Assembly (NCBI GenBank): GCA_000149265.1
Contig: CH002566.1
Location: 326,414-390,413, forward strand
Length of the DNA: 64,000 nt
Direction: 5' to 3'
Source: Ciona savignyi
Taxonomy: Eukaryota > Chordata > Ascidiacea > Phlebobranchia > Cionidae
Below, in pieces: positions 12,701 to 22,600 of the stretch. Under the pieces are notes generated by a model, which was given only the letters and a program-made list of their open reading frames with translations, ran no database searches and was not told the origin of the DNA. Positions within the stretch are counted from its first letter, which is position 1. Each line of letters starts with the position of its first letter. Both the position numbers and the translations under genes were made by a program.

Positions 12701-13412
12701 TACTTAACCTTGTAATAGGGGGGCATTTCCATAAGTATCCAGCAATTCTGTGTGAGGATCTGCCAGGATTTAGCATGGGAGAGGCGTGTATTTTAGCAAT
12801 GTTAATGAATAATAGAATCATAATGAACAACATATCTAAATATTCAACCATAATCGAGCCGTGTTATAATAGCCCTGTGTTTTTCCATTTATAGCGGTAA
12901 ACATAAATATCCTTCCCCTATACTTAATCTTGTGAAAATAAAGAAAAACCGAAAAAAGTTATTTTTGAGGATCTGACGCGATTTTAGCTTAGGAGACGCA
13001 GACAGCAATGGTAGTGAATAATTGAATCAAAATATTAAAATATTCAGCCATAATCTAGCAGTTTTTTAACGTCTTTGCTTTCCCATTTCGGGGATAAACA
13101 TGAGTGTTTTTTTTCCCTAATACTTAACCTTGTGAAAAATGCGTGTATTTCCCAACAAATGTTAGTGAATATAAGAAATTTACAAAATATTGAAATATTT
13201 AGAACGAGTCTGCTCAACCTGCTGAGTCTGTTGCTCCTCTTCTCGTGGAGGACAAAGAAGAAGAAAAAGAAGAGGAAGAGTTCCGACCCAGATCCTCATC
13301 CCGGAGGTTAGGGAAGACAGACCAGGATCAGATCGTGAAGGATCGGATGCTAAAGCGGAAGAAGAAGAGAGTTCATGAGGACGAAGCCAAGGAAGACAGA
13401 GATGATCAGTAG
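736..13412 (+). CDS. Coiled-coil protein, C-terminal part (15 exons seen, 5' end outside window)
   Basis: I do not recognise the family. Exons: 736-898, 1911-2068, 3200-3354, 3805-3929, 4547-4730, 5710-5843, 6560-6668, 7147-7275, 7721-7794, 9246-9431, 9783-9857, 10763-10927, 11240-11448, 12044-12140, 13203-13412 (stop TAG at 13410). Each has AG before and GT after, and phases agree at every junction except between 2068 and 3200, where an exon must be missing, probably in the gap at 2352-2726. About 720 residues are visible. They are dominated by Lys/Arg/Glu-rich helices with heptad character (for example the exon at 9246 and the exon at 7147). Blocks such as ALAKERLSMRKTKKRR recall the repeated helices of large trichohyalin-like invertebrate proteins. 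The tail is acidic/basic and ends in DRDDQ. There is no signal peptide, membrane segment or catalytic motif in the visible part. The reading frame continues upstream of the window, so the N-terminal domains that could name it are not seen. Confidence 0.85.
1013..1205 (+). mobile_element. tRNA-derived SINE, family 1 (3'-truncated)
   Basis: Head and body of the family 1 element; stops after the CTCCGGTAACC block. Confidence 0.8.
1223..1482 (+). mobile_element. tRNA-derived SINE, family 1
   Basis: Nearly full-length, directly following another copy in the same orientation; ends GAATATCCTATTC. Confidence 0.83.
2352..2726. other. Assembly gap (375 N)
   Basis: A run of N inside an intron of the coiled-coil gene. 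The exon ending at 2068 is phase 0, while the next recognisable exon at 3200 needs two carried bases. A small exon of length 3n+2 is therefore expected here or in nearby unrecognised sequence. Confidence 0.99.
4080..4500 (+). repeat. Duplicated about 90-bp block in an intron of the coiled-coil gene
   Basis: TTTTGTAGTTTTA..GGCATATGAATGGCAGTTTCA appears at about 4090-4180 and 4400-4490, both before the exon at 4547. Confidence 0.85.
4790..4950 (+). repeat. AT-rich tandem repeat
   Basis: About three copies of a roughly 60-bp unit containing TTTATTAATTTTATTTGATT and ATCAATTTTATTTTTT, just after the exon ending at 4730. Confidence 0.85.
5195..5485 (+). mobile_element. tRNA-derived SINE, family 1, full-length
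   Basis: Well-preserved copy from the tRNA-like head to a CCTATCCTATCCC tail, in an intron of the coiled-coil gene. Confidence 0.87.
8003..8228 (-). mobile_element. tRNA-derived SINE, family 1 (head truncated)
   Basis: Inverted copy from the TATCC tail to the CCTTGG(A)CAAG block; the tRNA-like head is missing. Confidence 0.8.
8640..9270 (+). repeat. Tandem repeat reaching into the exon at 9246
   Basis: Imperfect units of about 110 bp, later about 72 bp. Each contains a variant of GGCTACTTGGAGTGTCAAC, a block around ATTATGTTGTCACATT, and a C-run. The later units carry CAGGCTCTGAACAG followed by TTGGAG, which is exactly the acceptor and first bases of the coding exon at 9246. The true exon is thus the last unit of the array. 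Copies of the shared block sit near 8670, 8770, 8880, 8990, 9100 and 9175. Confidence 0.9.
10271..10573 (+). mobile_element. tRNA-derived SINE, family 1, full-length
   Basis: Head with CCGGTTAGTCTAGTGG and box B AGGTTCGAACTGG; tail TCCTATTCTATCC. Confidence 0.88.
11030..11238 (+). repeat. About 24-bp tandem repeat before the exon at 11240
   Basis: Eight to nine imperfect copies of a unit like AAGCCCCAGCAAAACCCTTT, ending at the acceptor of the next coiled-coil exon. It supplies a C/T-rich tract on the coding strand. Confidence 0.85.
11765..12050 (+). repeat. Two-copy duplication including the acceptor of the exon at 12044
   Basis: The block starting ACCTAACAAACTTCAGTGT occurs twice (about 11778 and 11928). 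In each copy it is followed by a variant of GAGCTAACTATGAGTGTCCTA and a T/A-rich stretch ending in GCAG (11912 and 12043). The second GCAG is the true splice acceptor. Confidence 0.8.
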
Positions 13413-14156
13413 AAAAGTTTAACCTAATATTCCCATCAATTTCAACAGAAGTGTAATCGCCGACATATAGTTTATTTTTCATGTGGCACCGGATACAGGT
13501 GTTTGTTTCTTTATATTGTATGTACGCTTGTGTGCTAGCTTATAAGAAGCAAACCGCTGTCAAAAAATGCAAACAAAACCACAAAATATTCCCATAAAAA
13601 TCAGCACACGCGCAATCGCCAACCGAATTTGTTTATTTGTTATAATTCTAGACCTAGAGTATACTTAAGCCATACACACGCGTGCTCGTCGTAATTAATG
13701 TGATTTTTTGGCATAGTGAGCGTGGATGGCGCGCTAGCTGAAGCAAACAGCTGTCCTTAGGCGCACAAGCGCGTGTGCAGAAATCATGCTGGCAACTTGC
13801 TTGTGTGCTATAGGGCAGATGTTGGTTTCATTATAGTAAGCGTACGCTCCCGTTCCTGCTTATACGAATTGAACAACTGTCCCCGGAAAGACTCTTGGAT
13901 GCTAGTGTGGCCAATTTTAGATTTTCCCTACCATTTGTTAGCAAATTAAGCCTTTATGTGAACTTTCAGCCAAGTAATCTTAAACATGCATGTATCACTG
14001 TAGCGACACTGTCATATTTTATCACTGCAATATATTTCATGCAGTAGCATTGTCAGTTTTTGTTAAACTGTTCAAACGATTTTTGTAGAAATCATGTAGC
14101 AACTTAGTTTTTGACAGTTTATTGCACTTGATTTGTCGTAGCAACCGATTTTGCAC

Positions 14157-14162
14157 AATAAA
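14157..14162 (+). terminator. Possible polyadenylation signal of the coiled-coil gene
   Basis: An AATAAA about 745 bases after the stop at 13412; I saw no canonical signal nearer. Confidence 0.35.
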
Positions 14163-14204
14163 ACTAGCAATCACTGTATTCGTGTTTTTTTCATTGGGTT
14201 GTAA

Positions 14205-14460
14205 AGGATAGGGCAGAATAATTATATTTATCCACGTAAATGGAAAACCAAGGGGGTTAACACCCGGGCAATCGTCACATCTCCTAGTGCCCACTGTTGG
14301 GTTGCCGGAGCTATTGCAGTGTGTTGTGTAAAGACAATTCTTTAATTTCGTTAAACCCATCAATCCACTGGGTTTAGGAAATGTCCGTTAAGTGCCTTGC
14401 CCAATGATACAGTCGACTATGTAACGATTAGTTTCGAACCTGCAAGTTTTGCTTCCTGCA
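14205..14460 (-). mobile_element. tRNA-derived SINE, family 1
   Basis: Inverted copy downstream of the coiled-coil gene, missing the outer part of the head. Confidence 0.8.
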
Positions 14461-14667
14461 GTAAAGATCTTTCTGCAGCATTAGCAACAAAACCGGCAAA
14501 ATTACTGTCAGTAGCCTATAACACGTCGGTAAATACACACGATATAAAAACTTTTAAACAGTCCCATAGTTTTAGGATTTAAAAATATCGTTTCATCCAC
14601 GATAAAAAATGAAAGATATATAGGTTAGTTAGTGCGGAAAAGACTGCAATGGGATCAAGTTGGAAAT

Positions 14668-14935
14668 CCGGCCGGTTAGTCTGGCGGTTAAGTGCGTCGC
14701 CTTTCAATCGAAAGGTTTAGGTGCGAAACTGGTCGCTTGCTAGTCGGTTGTGTCCTTGGGCAAATCACTTTACGGACATTGCATGAACACAGCTGATTAA
14801 TGGGCATACACAACACACTACACTAGCTCCAGAAACTTGACGGTGGGCGCGAGGTGATCTGACGATTGCCCGAGTGTTAACCCCCTTGGTTTTCCCATTC
14901 ACGGGGATTAACATGAGTATCCTATCCTATTTCGC
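14668..14935 (+). mobile_element. tRNA-derived SINE, family 1
   Basis: Nearly full-length with a short internal deletion; forms an inverted pair with the copy at 14205-14460. Confidence 0.85.
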
Positions 14936-15182
14936 CCTTATATTAACCCACTTCCGAAGATAAGCACTTAAGCCGTTGTTGCACGTCGACGTCCTCCATC
15001 TGATTCCAGGAACTAATGACTATTTCGTCATTAAAACCTAAAATTCGTCACAAAGACCTTTCGTTGAAAATGGAAATCGGTCGTGTTAATAACCATCCGG
15101 CCACACCACTTCTCTGTCCAAGTATTACACCAAGCAATGTAAGTAGGTTACCGCTTTGCATTTATTTAATAATTATTACTAT

Positions 15183-18100
15183 TTATTTCGCTTTCCCTGT
15201 AGCATTAGCAGAGTCTCCCTCTTGGAAACTGCCACTCTGGACCGATTTATCTCCTGTCTGTGGGCGTGTCTGTAAATTGAAAAAACGGTTTCACTGTATT
15301 TTGCACGGGTTATTCGCCTTTCTGACGAAAGGTTATATGATCTAAACTGTGATATCGTTAGTCGTGTATGTGGGCAGGAAACCTAGCGGGAATGGCCTGA
15401 AACTAGTGGATTAATGGATTGTACTTAAATAAAAAAAACACCTCAATCATATAAAGCACACTGCAATAACACCCGCAAACCGAATGCGGTCACAAATTAA
15501 TTTGACAATTGCCATATAAAAATAAATAAATAGGCCCATGCCACCTTCGGTTATGTTATCGGCCAACATCTGCATAAAAATACAATAAAGGGACTGTCCC
15601 AATCATGTACAATTCATTTAATTTCGTAATATTGCTTTTTTGTCAGACTATGTTTGGAGACCACGATAGACTCGTCACTGTAGTAATATCACTAAGACTG
15701 TTTTTGTATATATTTCTGTATATTAACCTTTTGGTCACGCGGCAGTACTTCAGCTATTGTTTAACTATCATGCACAGTTTAATCCCTTTATACGTAATTA
15801 AAGTGTAGCCTACTAATCTGTACATTCGGTTATTATTTTGTATTTTAAACTGTTTACCTTCAAAATTCCATGAATGGCTACAGTAATCTCATTCAACTTA
15901 TCCTTAGCCGAGGATAGAACGCGAACCTGGTTTTTCACGACTGCGTCCATTTGTAGACGGTTGCTCGCCACTATATTGGTCTCCTGAATACAGGGAAATA
16001 ATAATAAATCCGTTGGATAGTTTACTGCCGTATGTTGTGTAAGTGTATTCGTATTGTTGCTTCGCATTTGTGGGAGACAACACTGGTCTAAAGGGTGTGT
16101 ACTCGAAACCAGCCACTTGTCAGACGCATGTTTCTTTGAAAAAGATCTACGGACGTTTTTAACTTACTTTATTTTATTGTTTAATAGCAAAATAATTTCT
16201 TACCCCAAAAATATTTTTAACCTCACAGCTGACCCCAACCATGTCCACACTTAGGCGTAGCAAGCCGTGGTTGGTTGAAAGTTCCAATCCATAAAAAAGT
16301 AAATGATGAGCCAGCTTCATGTAACATATGTTATTTAAATGTAAAAAAAACACACAGATTTTACAGAAGGGTACATTCGAATCTTTGAAGGGGCCATGTC
16401 TAAGACCGTTTTTGTATAGAATGCGTATATGCATTGGTGGTTTTAACCATTCGGACACATCACCATACTCCAATTAAACTGTTTCTAGTGAACTTCACAC
16501 AATCTGTAAATACTGACTCTATCCAATACAACCCACTAAAATAAATTCAATTAGGGAACATTTGACACATCCATATATTTAACCGCTGGGTGGAGATAGA
16601 CAGAGGCATCAAATAATGTATATGCTTTAGCCAATCGCTCGGTCAACAGTTGTTTATTACGTGCCACATCGAATAGTACATACAAATAAAAAAAAGACTA
16701 TTGCTTGTATAAAACTTAGCTCGGTAAAAAAAGGATACAACGCCCAACATTTGGATTAATTTATTATAGAGTGATAAAAAATTTTGCTCCACTCACTAAT
16801 CAAGTGGGTTCAAGTTCGTTGAGTGCTTTAAAAGCACCCAATTGAGCGATTAGTCAGAATCTATTTTGAACCCCATAACATTTTAACGTGTCCAGTATGA
16901 CTATCACTATAGTGTACCAGCAGACATAGAGAATATGATTGCTTTTTACGTATTTAATTTGAATGTTCTTTTATTCCACCAACGTATTTTAAAAGTAACT
17001 CTCCAATTAGCCCATACGGTCTGTGGGACTACACATTAAATGTAACACATGAAAACTTACGGACAAATGTTTGAAGGTTTCTGTTAAGATATTCTCCACA
17101 AAGTTCATCCTTGTATCGAGTTTCTTAACGTCAGTTTCGACGTTCCTCTAAAAAAGTAGGCTGATATGCAAATAGGCGCTATTTGCAATTAGATCTAAAC
17201 CAAGGGTAGGCAACTTCTCTACTTGGCGGGCCAGATGTGAAAAATGAAGTTCTTGGTGGGCCGGATTATTTTATGAATATTATTCAATATTTTAAAGACA
17301 GAGTATGGTTAGATACAGTCTTCAGGCCGGTTAAAATACTTTCACGGACCAGGCTCGCGGGCCGTATGCTGTCTAAGCCTGGTCTAAACTGAGTTACCGT
17401 TCCATGAATAAGTAACGGTATTAACGACAATCACATCATGGGTTCGATACTTAGCCCGTTAAAAAAACGTGGACAGGACAGAGCAATATGGCGATACGTA
17501 GGCTATTGCCAGGTTAACTAATTATGAGTTAAATATGTTAAACACATTGCTAGTTTGTGTTCTTAATCCACTGGGTTCCGATGACGCCGACTACGTGTCT
17601 TGCCCAATGACCCGACCGATTAGTCAGCGACTGCGGGTGTTGTTTTATTTTGGTAACTGAACCAATTTTCGAACCCATGATGACGCCGTTTTTGTAAGCA
17701 GTTTGGTATATGTATCGGTCGTGTTAACGCACCACCTTTGAATCGGTTGGACTAATTTATGATTTTCTGGCGATAAAACTGCACTAATGATATTACAACT
17801 GCTAATTTCGTAAATACGACAAAACTTATTTATCCAAACTTGATATGCATATTATTGCTTAACAAATAGACAAACACAAATTGCTTACCGATGATTCCCT
17901 GTTCAGAAAGGAATTGGCCGCCGAAAGAATTGGCTTTCCATAACTATAAAGAAAGGAAGTGTTAATGTAGTCGAAGGGTTGAAGATTCGAAACTGGTCGT
18001 TGTCTAAAAGGTTGTGTCCTTGGGCAAGACACTCAGCGGACATTGCCGGAACTAAGTGTAATGATGGGTTTTACCAAATTGAAGGAACGTCTGAATCACA

Positions 18101-18590
18101 CACAACACACTGCAATAGCTTCGGTAATCCGTCGGTTGGCGCAAGGCAATCTTGTCAGTGTGCTTACCCTATTGTGTTTTTCCATTCACGGGATATAAGT
18201 CTGATTGTCATATCGTAAACAAAAAAGCAACAAAAATATAAGATTTCAACGGAAAGGGTTCATGTTCAGCTGGGATTTTCGGAAAATAACACTAACTTAC
18301 CGTAGAGCCAAGTGACTTGTGTATAGCAACGTAAAGAAAGTCAACGTTGCTAAGAAAACGGTCGAGCACAGGTCAAAATGAAGTCGATTAATAGTATTCT
18401 CCGCGTCTTCGCGGCCTTGGAGCAAGCGTATTTGATCCAACGCGTGCTCATACGCCTCTTGCAGGGAAAATTTATCGGAAGAAAAGATCTGCTCAAGAAA
18501 CCCAAGCTCTTTGGGCTGGACGACCTCTACGATCTCTTCCCCAAATAAATACTCGTAAAACGGGATGAAATCCGCCCAAGTCCAAGACAT
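15183..18590 (-). CDS. Membrane-anchored coiled-coil protein, 214 residues, unknown family
   Basis: Five exons on the minus strand: 18301-18590 (ATG at 18590), 17889-17943, 17061-17147, 15858-15983, 15183-15269 (stop TAA at 15183-15185). Lengths 290, 55, 87, 126 and 87 sum to 215 codons, and all junctions have GT..AG with matching phase; the last acceptor has a good T-rich tract. The protein starts MSWTWADFIPF and has an amphipathic N-terminal region of about 70 residues. One strong hydrophobic segment follows at about residues 73-95 (from STVFLATLTFF to the LYTSHLAL end). A likely coiled coil comes next at about 115-185 (DVKKLDTRMNFVENIL, then KDKLNEI), with a short polar tail. The shape is that of a small membrane-anchored coiled-coil protein; the compartment cannot be told. 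I cannot place it in a named family. It lies head-to-head with WDPCP, about 1 kb between start codons. The last exon rests only on splice signals, phase and an open frame to a stop. Confidence 0.72.
17201..17381. mobile_element. Short hAT-like element (third family), near-perfect 8-bp target duplication
   Basis: The 181-bp element starts CAAGGGTAGGCAAC and ends in an imperfect inverted copy (GCTGTCTAAGCCTG). The subterminal GGCGGGCCAGAT and GCGGGCCGTATG blocks are typical of hAT ends. Flanks ATCTAAAC (17193-17200) and GTCTAAAC (17382-17389) match at 7 of 8 bases. It lies in an intron of the minus-strand gene. Confidence 0.8.
17968..18205 (+). mobile_element. tRNA-derived SINE, family 1, diverged
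   Basis: Body blocks TGTCCTTGGGCAAGACACT and ACACAACACACTGCAATAGC are clear; the head is partial. Confidence 0.78.
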
Positions 18591-19640
18591 TTTGATATAT
18601 TTTTTGCGAAGGTTTACTTTTGCGTTTTGTTATATTACCAAGTAAAGTAAAATTTTGCAAACATTTATCGCCTTTGTTTTTATTGCAACCAAAAAGTCTT
18701 ATTATGTATAATCAATTGTCATTCTTATGTCATCACTGGTAAAATAAAAGTGCAAAAAAATCCCCTAAATTTGGTAATTACTATAAATATACCCGTTAAC
18801 ACTGGGTTGAACATTTTTGATTTGTTGCCCGGCAAATAGAGACGCTAAATGATGTTTACTGTTGTTTATCAAATACTACGCTGCCATTTTAAAACTGTAT
18901 TATTTAAAAATATTATTGCAGTGTGTTGTATATGGTTTATACTTTATTCCATTAATTCACTGGGGTCAAGCTATATTCGCTACGTGTTTTTTCCAAGGAC
19001 ACAACTGACTAACTAGCAAACAGTTTTGGTTATTTTAACCATTCAGCTGAATTATGACGCATTCACACATCAAGCTATATGGCTAGTGAAAATATTTAAA
19101 TCGAAATAAATTATTTGTAGAACATATATATTTATAAATTTTTTCTTTAACCGATGTATATATATATATATATTTTCTTTAATCGATAAAATCATTTATT
19201 AGACTGTTTTACCAATGTAATATAACGGGTGCGTCTAAATACTCCAGGACCGCTTGGATCACTTAGATTGCTATGGAAAGTAATTCTAACCCTGTCCCAA
19301 ACACTAATCTCAACCCCAGAACTAACTTTAAACACAACCCTAACATTAATATCATGGCTTTTGTAATTACAAAGAATAGTAAGCGATCCAAGCGACTAAA
19401 ACGAGTCAAACGCTCCATGCGATCCAAGCGGTCCAAACGATTCTTTAGTATTTAGAGGTACAGTACTATAACAGACTTAAATCGTAGAATTTAGAATTAC
19501 TCCCATGTCCAGATATAAATACGCATCCATCCTATATTTTATATTTACAGACTATGTTACAGTTCAATAAAAATATTTACTAATAAGAAAAGTATAAACT
19601 TGGACATTTAAAAAATATTTTACTAAATTTTTGATCTGAG
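18591..19640. promoter_or_regulatory. Divergent intergenic region between the minus-strand gene and WDPCP
   Basis: The start codons at 18590 (-) and 19641 (+) face away from each other across 1.05 kb, so both promoters must lie here unless untranslated exons exist. The region holds a decayed SINE trace (about 18890-19040), a (TA)n tract and the inverted-repeat element at 19227-19466. No TATA or initiator element can be assigned safely. Confidence 0.55.
19227..19466. mobile_element. Inverted-repeat element (MITE-like) between WDPCP and its divergent neighbour
   Basis: The left part has TCTAAATACT..GGACCGCTTGGATC and the right part its reverse complement (GATCCAAGCGGTCC..AGTATTTAGA). Between them are several GATCCAAGCG-like repeats. 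TATAAC flanks both sides (19221-19226 and 19467-19472), a possible target duplication. It lies about 170 bases upstream of the WDPCP start. Confidence 0.65.
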
Positions 19641-22600
19641 ATGTCTTCTGTCACATATAATATCAAGCTATGGAGTATACAACCACACACAGTTTCAGGT
19701 TTGTTAATATATTAATGTTTAGTGTTGATTTAATGCCTATATTGTATTTGTATCCAAATCATCTGCTAACTAGAACATTTCTTTATGTAAAGAAGATTAT
19801 TGCGTATTTTAATTGTGGAAAAAATATTTACAATACTTTGTATACAATAAAACATCCTAACAATGGGTGCTTGGACATATTGGATTAATGGGTTAAACAA
19901 AACATAAGCATTTCTACATTGATAAATACCCATTTTACAATACCATTCGCTGTCCCAATTATGCGATATTATCTGCATTTTTATTTACATACAACTCATT
20001 AAATATAACTTATTTTGAGTAACCTGACTTAGACAGAGAACTATTGTTGAGTGGAAGATCTATATAATATCTTGGTAGTGCAAGGCGGTTGCACTTATAC
20101 CAAGCAATTACCCTTTTTTTGCAATTTAGAGACAGACAAGTGCATTTTTCCATTTATTTTCGGATACATTTAGGATAACTGGAAATATCCTTAAGATGTA
20201 GGCCTACTTGCCATAAATTTGACTTAACCCTAGGCACATGGTATTCTTAAAAAAAGTTGTATTACCTGCATTTTTCACCCTACAATAAGCAATGGTCTGA
20301 CAAGCTATCTTAGAAGATGATGAACCTTTTTGAAATAAAAATGACATATAAATTTCAACTCTTGTAATTTCAACCTTTTTTAAACTAAAATTTCAACCTT
20401 TTTTTATTTTTATAATTTTTTTTGAAACTAAATTTCAACCTTTTTGCAGACAAAGACATATCCGTTGTCCGTTACCAGGAAAAAGAGACAAAGAATGCTG
20501 TAACTTCTGAATTCCATGATATAAAGAAATCTTATGTGCTCAGTCGAGACGGCTTATGGTGCCCCAGAAATAAAAGGCCACTGAAACTGAGGGAAAATAT
20601 AAAGCAAATAGAGGAATCGTTGTTGTCAGCTGAAGTTGTGTTTGTTAAATGGAAAAAGGAAAATCTTTTACAGGTGATGGGAATTTTTTTTATTTTGGTA
20701 ATCGGACTCAATAAAAAAAAAGCAAAAATGAACTTAAAAAAATGAATAAATAAAAATATGGACATAATGTAATAATAATTTAATAAAAAGACCCAATAAA
20801 GAGATATAGAATGTTCTATCCACAAAAATGTTCCGAAAATCGTGGTAATGCGAAACTTCTTAACTATCTTGTAGGCCCAATTTCGTGGCCAACTTTACAA
20901 AGTTTTGCTTACTGGGTAAATCTATGGGTTAAATCCTAATTAGATGTTAACACAAGGTTATCTTAGCTTGTGCAATTTTGTTTTATAATAGATCAACCTA
21001 AACATTTTCATTGTTAAAAGGATTTTAATGCGTTCTTTAAAAATAACCAATTAAAAACTGCAAATTGATGTAAGAAAAAATAAATCTTTACATTATGATC
21101 TGAAGGGTTTAAAGCTTTGTTACCTACACTTGTGTGCTTTATGGCGAACTAGTGAGCTATGGTTCGACACTTTAAAACTCCTTCCCTATATCAATGTTGA
21201 ATTTTCTTGCAGCTCGTTTTTTCCACTGGTTTAATTGCTTGCATTGAAACAACAAATCAACTTGATATTCAGAAAATAACATTCGAAAAATACCCTTGTT
21301 GGTAAACTATCCACACCTGCCTGTGGAGGTAAGGGAAATTTTATACTCTACTGGCCATAGACTAGTCATCAAGACTGTTTGTTTTAAATTTAGGGATGCG
21401 AAAAATTAACGGTTAACCTTGGTTAACCGTTTTTATGGTAAACCATCATGTCAAATTTAACCGTTTAACCGTTTTTTAACAACTCTTTTTTTAACTCTTA
21501 TCTGTTCGTTGGTTAGTAAAACACACACTTTTCTGGCGTGAAATATATGATTTGAATATCCTAGCTTAGAGAAAATCGGTTAACGGATTGCCCTATTTAT
21601 ATCGCAACAGTGCAAGAAATAACATACATGGCCTTTTGTTCTATATGTGTATTTTTTTAGATATCAAGTACCTATCATATATTACACATTGCTAACTCGT
21701 CATGTTTTATGGTTTGGACTTTTACTCAAGCAGGGCAATACTGTGAACATGGCTTTAATTATGGTGTTGAGATTATTGTCGGGGAGGGGTCAGAGTTTGT
21801 TTCACTACTTTTTAAATGAAGTTATACTCCTTCCTACCTTTTAGTGTTTTCTTTGACTTACACATACCGGTAACAATTGTCTCCGAATATTTTAAGATTA
21901 TCTCAAATTATTGCCACAGTTTTTTTGGTTGAATGGTCAAGAAAGTTTAAGCTAATGACTTTGTAATTTTCTGTAAAGCGTTGTGTAATTTTAAATTTAC
22001 TTATTTCTTTCCAGGTATATACGCCGATCAGTTTGTATGTTTCTCATTTTCCAGCCAAACGAAGTTGGCATTTCTTTCGCTGAAAAACGATGTAAAAGTG
22101 TCTTACATTGATGTACCAGGTGACAAAATTTCAATTTAAATGACTTTTGTATTTGATTTTAATAACCAAAAGTTTTTAAAGCTTTAAATTACTTTAAACA
22201 AAAAAATCATGTCATGCAAATACGTTAATTTATAAATTATTTAAATTTCCCACCGTTTGTTACATATTTGACTTAACTTCATTTATTCATACAAATTGGT
22301 GTATACGCACGATGGAAAAAATATTATACCCAAAAATCTTCCATTTTTTTAAAATAAATAAAGAATTAATTTTATCCTGGCAATATGACAACATTGACGA
22401 CAATGATAATTAGGAGAGTGGATCAACGCTTAAAACTAAAGAAGTCAATACGTATGCAAGCCTAATAAGCAAGCGTTAGCATAACACATTCGTAAAGATT
22501 TGCTAAGATAAAGCTTATGTGCAAAGAGCATATTGTGTAATCACCTTATCTATTATGGCTTCGAGGGTTAAGATTCGAGTCCTGCTAAAAAAATAAAAAT

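Larger units (their letters stand above)
13413..15182. other. Intergenic region between convergent genes
   Basis: Between the coiled-coil stop (+) and the stop of the minus-strand gene. It contains the 3' flank of the first gene and two family 1 SINEs in opposite orientation. No coding signal was found. Confidence 0.7.

Noticed and set aside
14397..14582. Possible terminal exon of the minus-strand gene around 14450-14520
   Set aside because: The exon at 15183-15269 has a better acceptor, the right phase and a stop, and the other candidate runs into a SINE.
19273..19455. Frame rich in SKRSKRLKR
   Set aside because: It arises from GATCCAAGCG-like decamers inside the inverted-repeat element, not from a gene.
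21213..21301. WDPCP exon 3 ending at the earlier GTAAAC donor (21302)
   Set aside because: The phase would not fit exon 4 and the conserved LVGKL would be lost; the longer exon with a one-base error explains both.
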